Assembly (NCBI GenBank): GCA_002430925.1
Contig: DJDD01000100.1
Location: 544-7,285, forward strand
DNA length: 6,742 nt
Direction of reading: 5' to 3'
Origin: Flavobacteriales bacterium UBA5933
GTDB taxonomy: Bacteria; Bacteroidota; Bacteroidia; Flavobacteriales; Weeksellaceae
Shown: positions 1 through 5,957 of the stretch, piece by piece
Layout: each line of letters begins with the position of its first letter
Numbering within the stretch: position 1 is the first letter of the stretch
Program-made: the position numbers and the translations under genes
The notes under the pieces: model-generated
Database searches by the model: none
Told to the model about the DNA's origin: nothing
The model's input: the letters and a program-made list of their open reading frames with translations, nothing else

Positions 1-26
1 AAATAGCTTTGATATTCCTTATATAG

Positions 27-47
27 AAAATAATTAAAATTTATTTT
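27..47 (-). terminator. Possible weak AT-only terminator hairpin after the CLC-F gene
   Basis: A 7-bp inverted repeat (AAAATAA at 27-33, TTATTTT at 41-47) with a 7-base loop lies 26 bases past the stop codon of the CLC gene. Read on the minus strand, the 3' arm is itself U-rich. There is no G:C pair and no long U-tract afterwards, so in such AT-rich DNA this may be chance. Nothing else is recognisable in bases 1-72. Confidence 0.25.
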
Positions 48-72
48 TGATTGAAATGAATTAACTTTAGAA

Positions 73-1380
73 TTACAATTCATTTATTCGTTTTCCTTCA
101 TCTAAAATAAATTTCTCATTTTTAGATTCTCCAATCATTTGTTTACCATAAATACTTGTATGCCCCGAAACTAAATAAGCGACAACACAAGCAATAGAAA
201 CAAAGATTCCGCATTCAGCACCAAATAATTCTATCGCCATTATACTACAAGCAATTGGAGTATTTGTTGCACCAGAAAAAACAGCTACAAATCCCATTCC
301 TGCTAACAAACTTGGAGGTAAAGGAATAAAATAACCTAATGCATTTCCTAAAGTTGCTCCAATAAAAAACAATGGTGTAACTTCTCCTCCTTTAAATCCG
401 GCTGCCAAAGTAATTACTGTAAAAATAATTTTTAATGCAAAATCATAAGCAGGTAATTGTTCTTGAAATGAATCTACTATTGTTGGAATTCCTAAACCTA
501 TGTATTTGGTTGTTCCTAAAAGTAAAACACCTAATACCACAATAATTCCTCCAACAAAAGGACGAAGTGGTGGATATTTTATTTTTGTTTTGAATAATTT
601 TGATGTTGAAGAAAGTCCTCGACTAAATACAATTGCACATAAACCAAAAAGTATTCCTGATAAAATTGCATAAAATATAGTCGGAAAAGAAAGATTTGGA
701 ATAGTGGCAGTAATATGATAAAGTGTATGATGAGCTCCCCATAATTTACATACATTATCTGCAATAACAGCAGAAATAAGTGCTGGAAAAATCGCATTAT
801 AACGAATTCTTCCTATCAGATAAAATTCTAAACCAAAAATAGTTCCAGCCAAAGGTGTTCCAAAAACAGAACCAAATCCTGCTGCAACAGCTGCGATAAT
901 AAGAATCGATCGATCTGAAGGTTTTAATCTAAAAGGTTTTGAAAATTGATCTGCTATAGATCCTGCCATTTGTAAAGCTGTTCCTTCTCTACCCGCAGAA
1001 CCTCCAAAAAAGTGTGTTACAATTGTTCCCATATAAACCAAAGGAGCCATTTTTAATGGAATTTTTTCCTTTGTTGGTTCATGAATGGTATCAATTAAAA
1101 GATTATTTCCTGCCTCAGCATCTTTTCCGTAATAATAATAAATTGCTCCAACTATAAATCCTGCAATAGGTAAAAAGTAAATTAACCATTCATGAGATGT
1201 TCTAAAATCAGTTGCCCAATTCAAAGAAATTAAAAATAGCGCAGAAGCTGTTCCTATAAACGAAGCTATAATTAAACTGATCACAGTCCATTTTAAAATA
1301 TATGAAAAAGACGGAAACGTATTAAAAAGAAAATTTACAATTGATTTTTCGCTGAATGATTTTTTATTATTTTTTGACAT
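73..1380 (-). CDS. eriCF: CLC-family F-/H+ antiporter (CLC-F, fluoride exporter)
   Basis: This is a 435-residue inner-membrane CLC anion transporter, probably the fluoride-exporting CLC-F type that expels F- in exchange for H+. About ten or more hydrophobic segments run from residue 30 to 405, after a polar Lys/Ser-rich start. The anion-pathway motifs are visible in order. GNNLL (91-95) stands where chloride CLCs have GSGIP. GREGT (130-134) contains the gating glutamate E132. GGEVTP (331-336) stands in place of GxFxP, and V334-T335 match the Val-Thr pair known in the Enterococcus CLC-F. Y411 is a plausible central tyrosine. There is no C-terminal CBS domain, as usual for bacterial members. 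The start at 1380 is fixed by the leader: a fluoride riboswitch ends just upstream and an AGG lies six bases before the ATG. Together these favour fluoride over chloride. Generic annotation would be 'voltage-gated chloride channel family protein'. Confidence 0.95.
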   Translation of the reverse strand: MSKNNKKSFSEKSIVNFLFNTFPSFSYILKWTVISLIIASFIGTASALFLISLNWATDFRTSHEWLIYFLPIAGFIVGAIYYYYGKDAEAGNNLLIDTIHEPTKEKIPLKMAPLVYMGTIVTHFFGGSAGREGTALQMAGSIADQFSKPFRLKPSDRSILIIAAVAAGFGSVFGTPLAGTIFGLEFYLIGRIRYNAIFPALISAVIADNVCKLWGAHHTLYHITATIPNLSFPTIFYAILSGILFGLCAIVFSRGLSSTSKLFKTKIKYPPLRPFVGGIIVVLGVLLLGTTKYIGLGIPTIVDSFQEQLPAYDFALKIIFTVITLAAGFKGGEVTPLFFIGATLGNALGYFIPLPPSLLAGMGFVAVFSGATNTPIACSIMAIELFGAECGIFVSIACVVAYLVSGHTSIYGKQMIGESKNEKFILDEGKRINEL

Positions 1381-1385
1381 AATCT

Positions 1386-1422
1386 ACCTGATTAAATTAT
1401 TAATTTATTTAACTCATCAGGT
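1386..1422 (-). promoter_or_regulatory. Riboswitch expression platform: RBS-sequestering hairpin
   Basis: On the minus strand ACCTGAT (1422-1416) pairs perfectly with ATCAGGT (1392-1386). The second arm contains AGG, which is the best Shine-Dalgarno candidate and ends six bases before the ATG at 1380. An inner TAAAT/ATTTA stem can extend the helix past a four-base bulge. Bases 1420-1422 (ACC) are also part of the ACACC that closes the fluoride aptamer pseudoknot, so the two structures exclude each other. The inferred behaviour is ribosome site hidden without fluoride and exposed when fluoride stabilises the aptamer. The pairing is read directly; the switching is inference. Confidence 0.75.
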
Positions 1423-1473
1423 GTCATCAGCTTCTTTATAAGCGGTTTATTAAAGGAAGAACACCATTTCCTT
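1420..1473 (-). promoter_or_regulatory. Fluoride riboswitch (crcB motif) aptamer
   Basis: The minus strand shows every main element of the fluoride aptamer in order. P1 is AAGGAA (1473-1468) paired with TTCCTT (1458-1453), enclosing the loop ATGGTGTTC (1467-1459). Next comes a linker with AAACCGC, then P3 from GCTT (1443-1440) with AAGC (1433-1430) around a six-base loop, and then the 3' strand CTGATGACACC. GGTGT (1465-1461) in the P1 loop pairs with ACACC (1424-1420) to form the known pseudoknot that encloses Mg2+-chelated fluoride. The aptamer sits about 40 bases upstream of the CLC-F start codon, the expected context for this class. The downstream stem at 1386-1422 is its probable output. 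Confidence 0.95.
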
Positions 1474-1482
1474 ATGTAGAAT

Positions 1483-1490
1483 CAAATGTA
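1483..1490 (-). promoter_or_regulatory. Probable -7 promoter box (TAnnTTTG) for the riboswitch/CLC-F transcript
   Basis: TACATTTG on the minus strand matches the Bacteroidota -7 consensus TAnnTTTG exactly. It lies ten bases before the first base of P1, so transcription would begin immediately upstream of the aptamer. It is the only exact match I found among the intergenic regions of the window. No clear TTG is visible at the -33 position; that stretch is only AT-rich. The position strongly supports it, while the missing -33 element lowers certainty. Confidence 0.6.
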
Positions 1491-1532
1491 TAAAATATTT
1501 TTTATAAATCGTAAAATATTCTTTTTGGATTT

Positions 1533-2633
1533 TTATCTAGTTCTGAATTTATTAAATGTTTGCCAATATTTATCTTTATAAATCGTATAATTAATAGATA
1601 ACTTATCAGCATATTCTTCTATTATTTCGTATACTGTTTTTGATGAAAATCTAAACTCATGACATGCAAAAAATATTTGTCGTAAATTATCTCCTGTTTC
1701 TCTACCTACATTTAAATAACCATCTTTATCTAGGAGAAATGACATTATTTCATCTTCAAAATCATCCATTAAATTATAATCAATGTTATTTGGTAAACCG
1801 TTATTTTCAGTACCATCGTACTTTATATCTATTCTCATAATCCAAGGATGAGAAGGGCTACCCTTCCATTCTAAAATAGAATTATTTACAATTGCCAAAT
1901 ATGGTAAACCATTTTTTGATTGAGCTTCAAAGTTTGAATAACTATCTTCATTAGTATTTATTCTCCTTGTGCTCTGAAACTTTTGAGAAAATTCACTTTC
2001 TCTCCAAACTAGATATTCTTTTAATTTTGAAATTGGAATTATTTCCGCATCATCATCTAGTTTTCCTTGTACACTCAAATTATCAATAGTTGTGACTGCT
2101 GATAATTCTCCAAGATAATTCTCTAAAAATATATAAACACCATTAATTATTGCATCTTCGTCATTTTTATCATAAAAATCATATTGAACCAAAATATCTA
2201 TTTCATCTGGATAATCTTGGTGAAATTTTGGTGAAAAATGTAAATTATCCGATGAAAAAATATATTTATCTCCATATTCAATAAGTGCATTTTGAATATC
2301 TAATTGAGGTTTTAATGCAGTAAACTTCCAGTTAGAAATATTTGGTGATTTATTTATTAATTCTTCTACAAACACTATATTCTTAATAATTCCATCAGCC
2401 GTAAGGATTAATTCTGCTGTTGTTTCATCATACATTCCTGAGAGATAATAAATTTCGTTGTTTATTTTTTCTAATTCATTAGATAATTTATCAAAAAAAT
2501 CAATTTCAATTCTTTCTCCCGTATTAACTATTTCCCAAAATTTTTGACTGTTTTGTAGAAACCAATTCCAAAAATTAGTTTGTAAATTTTGGTCTTTTTT
2601 ATTATTTGATGAAATTTTTTTGATGAAATTCAT
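1533..2633 (-). CDS. DUF695 domain-containing protein
   Basis: This 366-residue acidic protein has no signal peptide or membrane segment and so is probably cytoplasmic. It appears to have two parts. Residues about 20-210 begin with the aromatic run FWNWFLQN and include YLSGMYDETTAELILTADG (63-81). Residues about 260-365 contain HPWIMRIDIKYDG, NGLP and a closing YWQTFNKF, which fit the DUF695 family as I remember it. DUF695 proteins have no established biochemical role; some are annotated next to RraB-like (RNase E regulator) domains, but I see no basis to assign that activity here. The start at 2633 is the first ATG of the frame. The 284-base gap upstream and the independent riboswitch promoter downstream suggest it is transcribed alone. 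No convincing promoter or terminator is visible. Confidence 0.88.
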   Translation of the reverse strand: MNFIKKISSNNKKDQNLQTNFWNWFLQNSQKFWEIVNTGERIEIDFFDKLSNELEKINNEIYYLSGMYDETTAELILTADGIIKNIVFVEELINKSPNISNWKFTALKPQLDIQNALIEYGDKYIFSSDNLHFSPKFHQDYPDEIDILVQYDFYDKNDEDAIINGVYIFLENYLGELSAVTTIDNLSVQGKLDDDAEIIPISKLKEYLVWRESEFSQKFQSTRRINTNEDSYSNFEAQSKNGLPYLAIVNNSILEWKGSPSHPWIMRIDIKYDGTENNGLPNNIDYNLMDDFEDEIMSFLLDKDGYLNVGRETGDNLRQIFFACHEFRFSSKTVYEIIEEYADKLSINYTIYKDKYWQTFNKFRTR

Positions 2634-2690
2634 TTGTAAAAATTTATAATATTTAAAGTATTATGTATTTCGAATTATTTTTTTTTGAAT

Positions 2691-2739
2691 AATGCCTAAT
2701 AATAATTATTACTATGTAATTAATTTATTATTAGGCATT
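2691..2739. repeat. Long near-perfect inverted repeat (15-bp stem) in the sodC-DUF695 gap
   Basis: AATGCCTAATAATAA (2691-2705) and TTATTATTAGGCATT (2725-2739) are perfect 15-base inverted repeats. The intervening 19 bases hold a further ATTAC/GTAAT stem with a three-base TAT loop, so almost the whole 49 bases can fold as one long hairpin. It starts 57 bases upstream of the DUF695 start codon and 178 bases past the sodC stop. It could act as a transcript end, an operator or a small non-autonomous mobile repeat. The absence of a U-run after it on the minus strand argues against a standard intrinsic terminator. Confidence 0.7.
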
Positions 2740-2744
2740 CATTT

Positions 2745-2886
2745 GCAATAGTGATTGAAGCGACATCCTTTTTAGATTGGGTAATTTTGACTTAGTTTTT
2801 TATTTCAACTTTGCTCAATGACCAAATCGAAATGCAATGCTTAATCTAAAAAGATATAGCGATAAAGCACGGTGCGTAGCAATTGC
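2745..2886. repeat. Structured intergenic element resembling a common flavobacterial hairpin repeat
   Basis: CTTTTTAGATT (2768-2778) is a perfect inverted match to AATCTAAAAAG (2843-2853). Around it, GCAAT (2745-2749) can pair with ATTGC (2882-2886), GTG (2751-2753) with CAC (2868-2870), and GCAC/GTGC form a small odd palindrome at 2867-2875. Inside, GATTGGGT (2775-2782) nearly pairs with ACCAAATC (2821-2828). The flanks GATTGAAGCGACATCC and AGATATAGCG resemble, from memory, a hairpin repeat frequent between genes in Flavobacterium-like genomes, often at gene 3' ends. Here it begins 32 bases after the sodC stop on the minus strand. No coding potential is seen. Family membership is by recollection only. 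Confidence 0.55.
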
Positions 2887-2917
2887 CCTTAAAATATCAA
2901 TAGGATTTCAGTTAAAA

Positions 2918-3427
2918 TTATTTAATTTCTACACAACCAACACGACCACCTGCATTTCCAGTAGGTTGAGTTTGGAAATCATCTTTTGTAGAATGAATAA
3001 TTAATCCATGACCAATAATTTTCTTAGATTCATCATTACAAGTCAAACACCATTTATCAGTTTTGAAAGTCAATTTAGCTTCTCCTTTTTCGTTCGCAAC
3101 TAGATTACCTATATCTCCAAGGTGAAAATGTCCTACATCCCACTTACCATGATCTGTATGTCCAGGATTCCAATGTCCACCAGTTGATGTTCCATCAGGA
3201 GCTGAACAATCTGCTTTCTCGTGAATATGGATAGCATGCTCGCCAGGAGTTAAACCTTTTACATCAAGTTCCATGGTAACAATATTCCCTTTTTCTTTAA
3301 ATGTTACAATTCCATTTGTTTTTGTATCACTTTTAGCTGCTATAGTATATACTTTTTTTGTTGAAGAACATGATGAAACAACAAAAATTGTTAATAATCC
3401 TAAACCTATTGTTTTTATTTTATTCAT
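2918..3427 (-). CDS. sodC: Cu/Zn superoxide dismutase, lipoprotein
   Basis: This 169-residue enzyme converts superoxide to O2 and H2O2 outside the cytoplasm. The N-terminus is a lipoprotein signal: basic MNKIK, a hydrophobic core, then VSSC with C20 as the lipidated cysteine, followed by a Ser/Thr/Lys tether. The metal site is complete by motif. Copper ligands are H67, H69 (HIH) and H145; the bridging histidine is H85 (GGHWNP); zinc ligands are H93, H102 and D105 (HLGDIGN). R162 in GNAGGR guides the substrate, and C74-C165 should form the conserved disulfide. An additional CxxC (C127, C130 in WCLTC) precedes the IIGHGLIIH strand. I recall this as a feature of Bacteroidota homologues; it is absent from eukaryotic SOD1. 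The gene stands 119 bases below the hydrolase gene with no clear promoter match, and is followed by a structured gap. Activity is very likely. Confidence 0.95.
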   Translation of the reverse strand: MNKIKTIGLGLLTIFVVSSCSSTKKVYTIAAKSDTKTNGIVTFKEKGNIVTMELDVKGLTPGEHAIHIHEKADCSAPDGTSTGGHWNPGHTDHGKWDVGHFHLGDIGNLVANEKGEAKLTFKTDKWCLTCNDESKKIIGHGLIIHSTKDDFQTQPTGNAGGRVGCVEIK

Positions 3428-3546
3428 TTTAAAATAGTTTAATGTTAAAGTAAATTTACAAAACTTGATAGTAGTTAATAAACCTTTAGTGTTAAAATAT
3501 CAATTACTATTTTATGCACTGTTTTTAATTATTCATTTAATTTTTA

Positions 3547-4482
3547 TTAATAATTACATTCATGGTCAATCCAATCAATAATTGTAGTAATGACATACTC
3601 TCGATTATCTTCTAATAAAATTTCATGACGCATTTTAGGAAAGATTTGAAATGTAACATTTACAAAACCATCTTCTTTCAATTGATTTACAGTTTTTAAA
3701 ACCCCTTTACTAAAATCTCCTATCGGATCTTCTTCTCCACTTACAAAAAGAAATGGAAAAGATTTAGATATTGAGCTCGCCCAATTTCTATTTGTTGCTT
3801 GTTTATAAACTGAAAATAAAGCATAATAAGCATTATTTGTGAAAGGTAAACCACATAAAGAATCATCAAGAAATTTTTGTCTGTTATCTTTATTAAGACT
3901 CAGCCAACTAACAGGACTATAATCTTTATCTTTTTTGAAATGAGAATTATTTACCTTATTGAATAAGGTATTAAAGTAAGTTTTTCTTTTTGAAGCGATG
4001 CAATTCGAAATAGAAAAATAAGTTTTCAAGATTCCTATTCCAAATTTAGATCCTCCTGTACCAACGATAATAGCGCCAGAAAATTTATTACTTTTTCGTT
4101 GCAATAAACATCGTGTAATAAAAGACCCCATAGAATGTCCTAAAATAAAGTGAGGAATAGCAGGATATTTCTGTTCTATTAAATCACTCATTACATCGGC
4201 ATCATTTATTAATTTTTCAGCAGGATTATTTTTTCTAAAAAACCCAAAATCTTGCTGATTATTCACCGATTTTCCATGCCCTACATGATCATAAGTAAGC
4301 ACTGCTAAACCTGATTCTGTACATTTGATTGCTAACTCTCTGTATCGTCCACTATGCTCTTGCATCCCATGTAAAATGATAACTGTTGCTTTTACAGTTG
4401 TATTTTCTGGAATAAATAAGGTATAGAAAAGTTGAGTTGTATCTGTAGTTGAATGATATGATGAGTGTTCACTAAATGACAT
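3547..4482 (-). CDS. Alpha/beta hydrolase, monoacylglycerol lipase/lysophospholipase-like (Hydrolase_4)
   Basis: This 311-residue soluble enzyme has no signal peptide. It has the alpha/beta-hydrolase order of motifs: the HGMQEHSGRY oxyanion-hole segment (38-47), YDHVGHGKS (64-72), the nucleophile elbow GHSMGS with S117, the acid D252 in SGEEDP, and the base H286 in KMRHE. HGxxEHSxRY together with DxxGHGxS is typical of the monoacylglycerol lipase/lysophospholipase branch (serine aminopeptidase S33, Hydrolase_4), so a lipid monoester or similar small ester is the likely substrate. A cap or lid region spans about residues 145-235. The true substrate cannot be read from sequence. The gene is separated by 100 bases from the gene before it and by 119 from sodC, so it is probably its own unit. 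A 6-bp inverted repeat lies in its leader. Confidence 0.92.
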   Translation of the reverse strand: MSFSEHSSYHSTTDTTQLFYTLFIPENTTVKATVIILHGMQEHSGRYRELAIKCTESGLAVLTYDHVGHGKSVNNQQDFGFFRKNNPAEKLINDADVMSDLIEQKYPAIPHFILGHSMGSFITRCLLQRKSNKFSGAIIVGTGGSKFGIGILKTYFSISNCIASKRKTYFNTLFNKVNNSHFKKDKDYSPVSWLSLNKDNRQKFLDDSLCGLPFTNNAYYALFSVYKQATNRNWASSISKSFPFLFVSGEEDPIGDFSKGVLKTVNQLKEDGFVNVTFQIFPKMRHEILLEDNREYVITTIIDWIDHECNY

Positions 4483-4497
4483 AATAGTTTTTTTACA

Positions 4498-4513
4498 TGA
4501 TAAAAAATTATCA
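4498..4513. repeat. Small inverted repeat in the hydrolase leader
   Basis: TGATAA and TTATCA flank four A:T pairs, giving a perfect 6-bp inverted repeat 15 bases upstream of the hydrolase start codon. On the minus strand it directly follows TAAATTTTG, an imperfect -7-like sequence with one base too many in the spacer. It could be an operator or a small leader hairpin, but in AT-rich DNA this is only suggestive. Confidence 0.25.
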
Positions 4514-4582
4514 AAATTTATTCCTTTTAGTTTTATCCTAATGCTATATTATGAATTAATTATATCATTTACATTTAAAAAA

Positions 4583-5323
4583 TTATTGATTGATATTTTT
4601 AATTTCGAAGTAACAATTTTCACATATTAATTTTATTTGTGCGTATGGTTCAGATTCCTCATTCCAACCATTATGTTTACGTCTTATATTTTCACAATCA
4701 TTACACCAAGCTTGAAGATCTTCTTCTTCTAATTCCATTTTAGGGTAAGTATCAAATGCTTCTATAAAACCAACAGGTTTTTCTAAATTTAAATGTTGAC
4801 AAACGAAAGCTTTTCTTTGTAAACCATGATTCGGGCAATCTAATACTTGTTGTTTTAAAATTTTGATATTCGAATCTTTTTCTGAATTCAAATTTTCAAT
4901 TAAAAGCAAATAATAATTTAAATTCTCTGTATTTAGTGTATATACTCCTATTCCATCTAGAATATTAAAACTTATTGCTAAAAATTCCCAACCATCATAT
5001 ATATCACTAGGAAAAGTACCTTCGTACAATTTTCTATAATTATTTTCTAGTCCAAAATTTTTTATTTTAACTGTTTCTGCATTGTTTTCATCATTATTAA
5101 ACCAGCTCCACATCCAAGTTTCTGATGTTAAAGAATAAGTCCCTATTGGAATATATTTGAAGAAAATTTCATGTTTATCATCATTATATAATCTTATAAT
5201 TTTTAAATCATCGTCATAAAACCAATGCGAAAAAGAATCTATTTTATATTTCTCTTTAAACTCATCTTGAATTGGAATTAATTTATTCAATTCAGATTGA
5301 GAATATTCATTATAATCAAGCAT
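4583..5323 (-). CDS. DUF6882-like protein with Cys/His-rich C-terminal zinc-binding region
   Basis: This 246-residue, acidic, probably cytoplasmic protein has no export signal. Residues about 20-145 carry GTYSLTSETWMWSW (61-74) and a later GIGVYTL (125-130), a pattern that reminds me of DUF6882, a family without known function. The C-terminal 85 residues contain four paired ligands: C163-x2-H166, C175-x-H177, C207-x2-C210 and C234-x2-C237. The spacing is right for two structural zinc sites or one interleaved treble fold. I cannot name the C-terminal family. The combination of a small unknown domain with a zinc module is seen in proteins that bind other proteins or nucleic acids and among putative immunity proteins, but nothing here proves a role. 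The upstream gap holds a probable terminator, so the gene likely has its own promoter; only imperfect -7 candidates are present. Confidence 0.85.
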   Translation of the reverse strand: MLDYNEYSQSELNKLIPIQDEFKEKYKIDSFSHWFYDDDLKIIRLYNDDKHEIFFKYIPIGTYSLTSETWMWSWFNNDENNAETVKIKNFGLENNYRKLYEGTFPSDIYDGWEFLAISFNILDGIGVYTLNTENLNYYLLLIENLNSEKDSNIKILKQQVLDCPNHGLQRKAFVCQHLNLEKPVGFIEAFDTYPKMELEEEDLQAWCNDCENIRRKHNGWNEESEPYAQIKLICENCYFEIKNINQ

Positions 5324-5368
5324 TTAAAAAAAAATTAGTAGTAAAAAATATAGGTAATTTTATAAAAT

Positions 5369-5400
5369 AAAAAAAGAGAATTCTAAAATTCTTCTTTTTT
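5369..5400. terminator. Probable intrinsic terminator, possibly bidirectional
   Basis: An A-rich arm ending GAAT (5369-5381) pairs with ATTC and a T-rich arm (5388-5400) around the six-base loop TCTAAA, with one bulged base. This gives a stem of about 12 bp whose minus-strand transcript ends in seven U residues. It lies 130 bases beyond the stop of the 5530-5955 gene and 46 bases before the start of the DUF6882-like gene. It probably ends the 6515-5530 transcript. The mirrored A/T runs would also let it work on the plus strand. Confidence 0.65.
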
Positions 5401-5406
5401 GACAAA

Positions 5407-5448
5407 TATCTTATGAAGATAATATGCAAGCTAAAGTTTTTACTTTAG
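5407..5448. repeat. Two small hairpins next to the terminator
   Basis: TATCTT/AAGATA (5407-5421, loop ATG) and CTAAAGT/ACTTTAG (5431-5448, loop TTTT) are perfect inverted repeats of 6 and 7 bp. Minus-strand transcription past the stop at 5530 would meet them in sequence before the terminator at 5369-5400. They may protect the 3' end of that mRNA or mark an operator. The remainder of the 5324-5529 gap shows nothing recognisable. Confidence 0.45.
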
Positions 5449-5529
5449 ATAGAAACTCACAAAAAATCAATTGAATAAAAAAATGTAACAAATGAAAATA
5501 TTAAAAGTTTTATTATTAATCAAAAACAT

Positions 5530-5955
5530 TTAAGAATTATTAAATTCATTTGTCTTTTTTGTTATTGCATTTTTTAATTCAATTATTTGTTTTTTTGATA
5601 ATATGACTTCATGTATATCAAAATTATAATCTTCTTTTTGATTTGAACTAATCCACCTCCCAGTTATCTTATTCTTAAATAATTTACCAAAAAAAATTCC
5701 AGAAAAATTTACTGTTTTCTGTTCTATTAAAACAATATCTCCCCTATTATTTCGGTAACCATTTAATAAAAAATAATCTTCTTTATTATCATATTTATAA
5801 ATACCTATGATTTGGTCTGCATAGGTACCTTCATTTATGCCTTCTACATAAAAAGTAATTGGAGTTGAATTGTTAATAGTTCCTTTATACGATTTACCTG
5901 TTTGTCCGAATATTGGAATGCTAGAAATATAAAAAAATATAAAAATTAATTTCAT
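5530..5955 (-). CDS. Small secreted beta-rich protein, unknown function
   Basis: I do not recognise a named family. With the start at 5955 the product is 141 residues. MKLIFIFFYISSIPIFGQ is a clear Sec signal peptide with probable cleavage near Q18. The mature part alternates short beta strands with turns: YKGTI, GIYKY (51-55), LLNGY (63-67), IVLIE (74-78), SGIFFGKL (85-92) and ITGRW (97-101). This layout resembles small Bacteroidota envelope proteins with a lipocalin-like or meander fold. It ends in a Lys-rich helix. A longer reading to 6021 adds 22 residues but buries the signal peptide and overlaps the preceding gene. The ATG at 5955 begins two bases after that gene's TAA, which suggests translational coupling and a shared envelope role. 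Confidence 0.8.
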   Translation of the reverse strand: MKLIFIFFYISSIPIFGQTGKSYKGTINNSTPITFYVEGINEGTYADQIIGIYKYDNKEDYFLLNGYRNNRGDIVLIEQKTVNFSGIFFGKLFKNKITGRWISSNQKEDYNFDIHEVILSKKQIIELKNAITKKTNEFNNS

Positions 5956-5957
5956 CG

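Noticed and set aside
579..797. A 72-residue open frame on the minus strand
   Set aside because: It lies wholly inside the CLC-F gene in another frame. Its hydrophobic look comes from the membrane-protein codons of that gene.
1493..1520. TAAAATATT repeats after the DUF695 gene as a terminator
   Set aside because: The copies are direct rather than inverted; the best fold is a short, mismatched all-A/T stem with no U-tract.
2691..2739. The long hairpin as a standard intrinsic terminator of sodC
   Set aside because: On the minus strand it is followed by an A-run rather than a U-run, and on the plus strand no gene leads into it. Kept only as an inverted repeat.
5401..5410. GATATTTG on the minus strand as a -7 promoter box for the DUF6882-like gene
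   Set aside because: The first base of TAnnTTTG is wrong, the nearest TTG is only 16 bases upstream, and a start here would place the terminator hairpin inside the leader.
5492..5533. Plus-strand micro-ORF starting MKILKVLLLI
   Set aside because: It looks like the start of a signal peptide but has only 13 codons and runs into the end of the opposite gene. In AT-rich DNA this is expected by chance.
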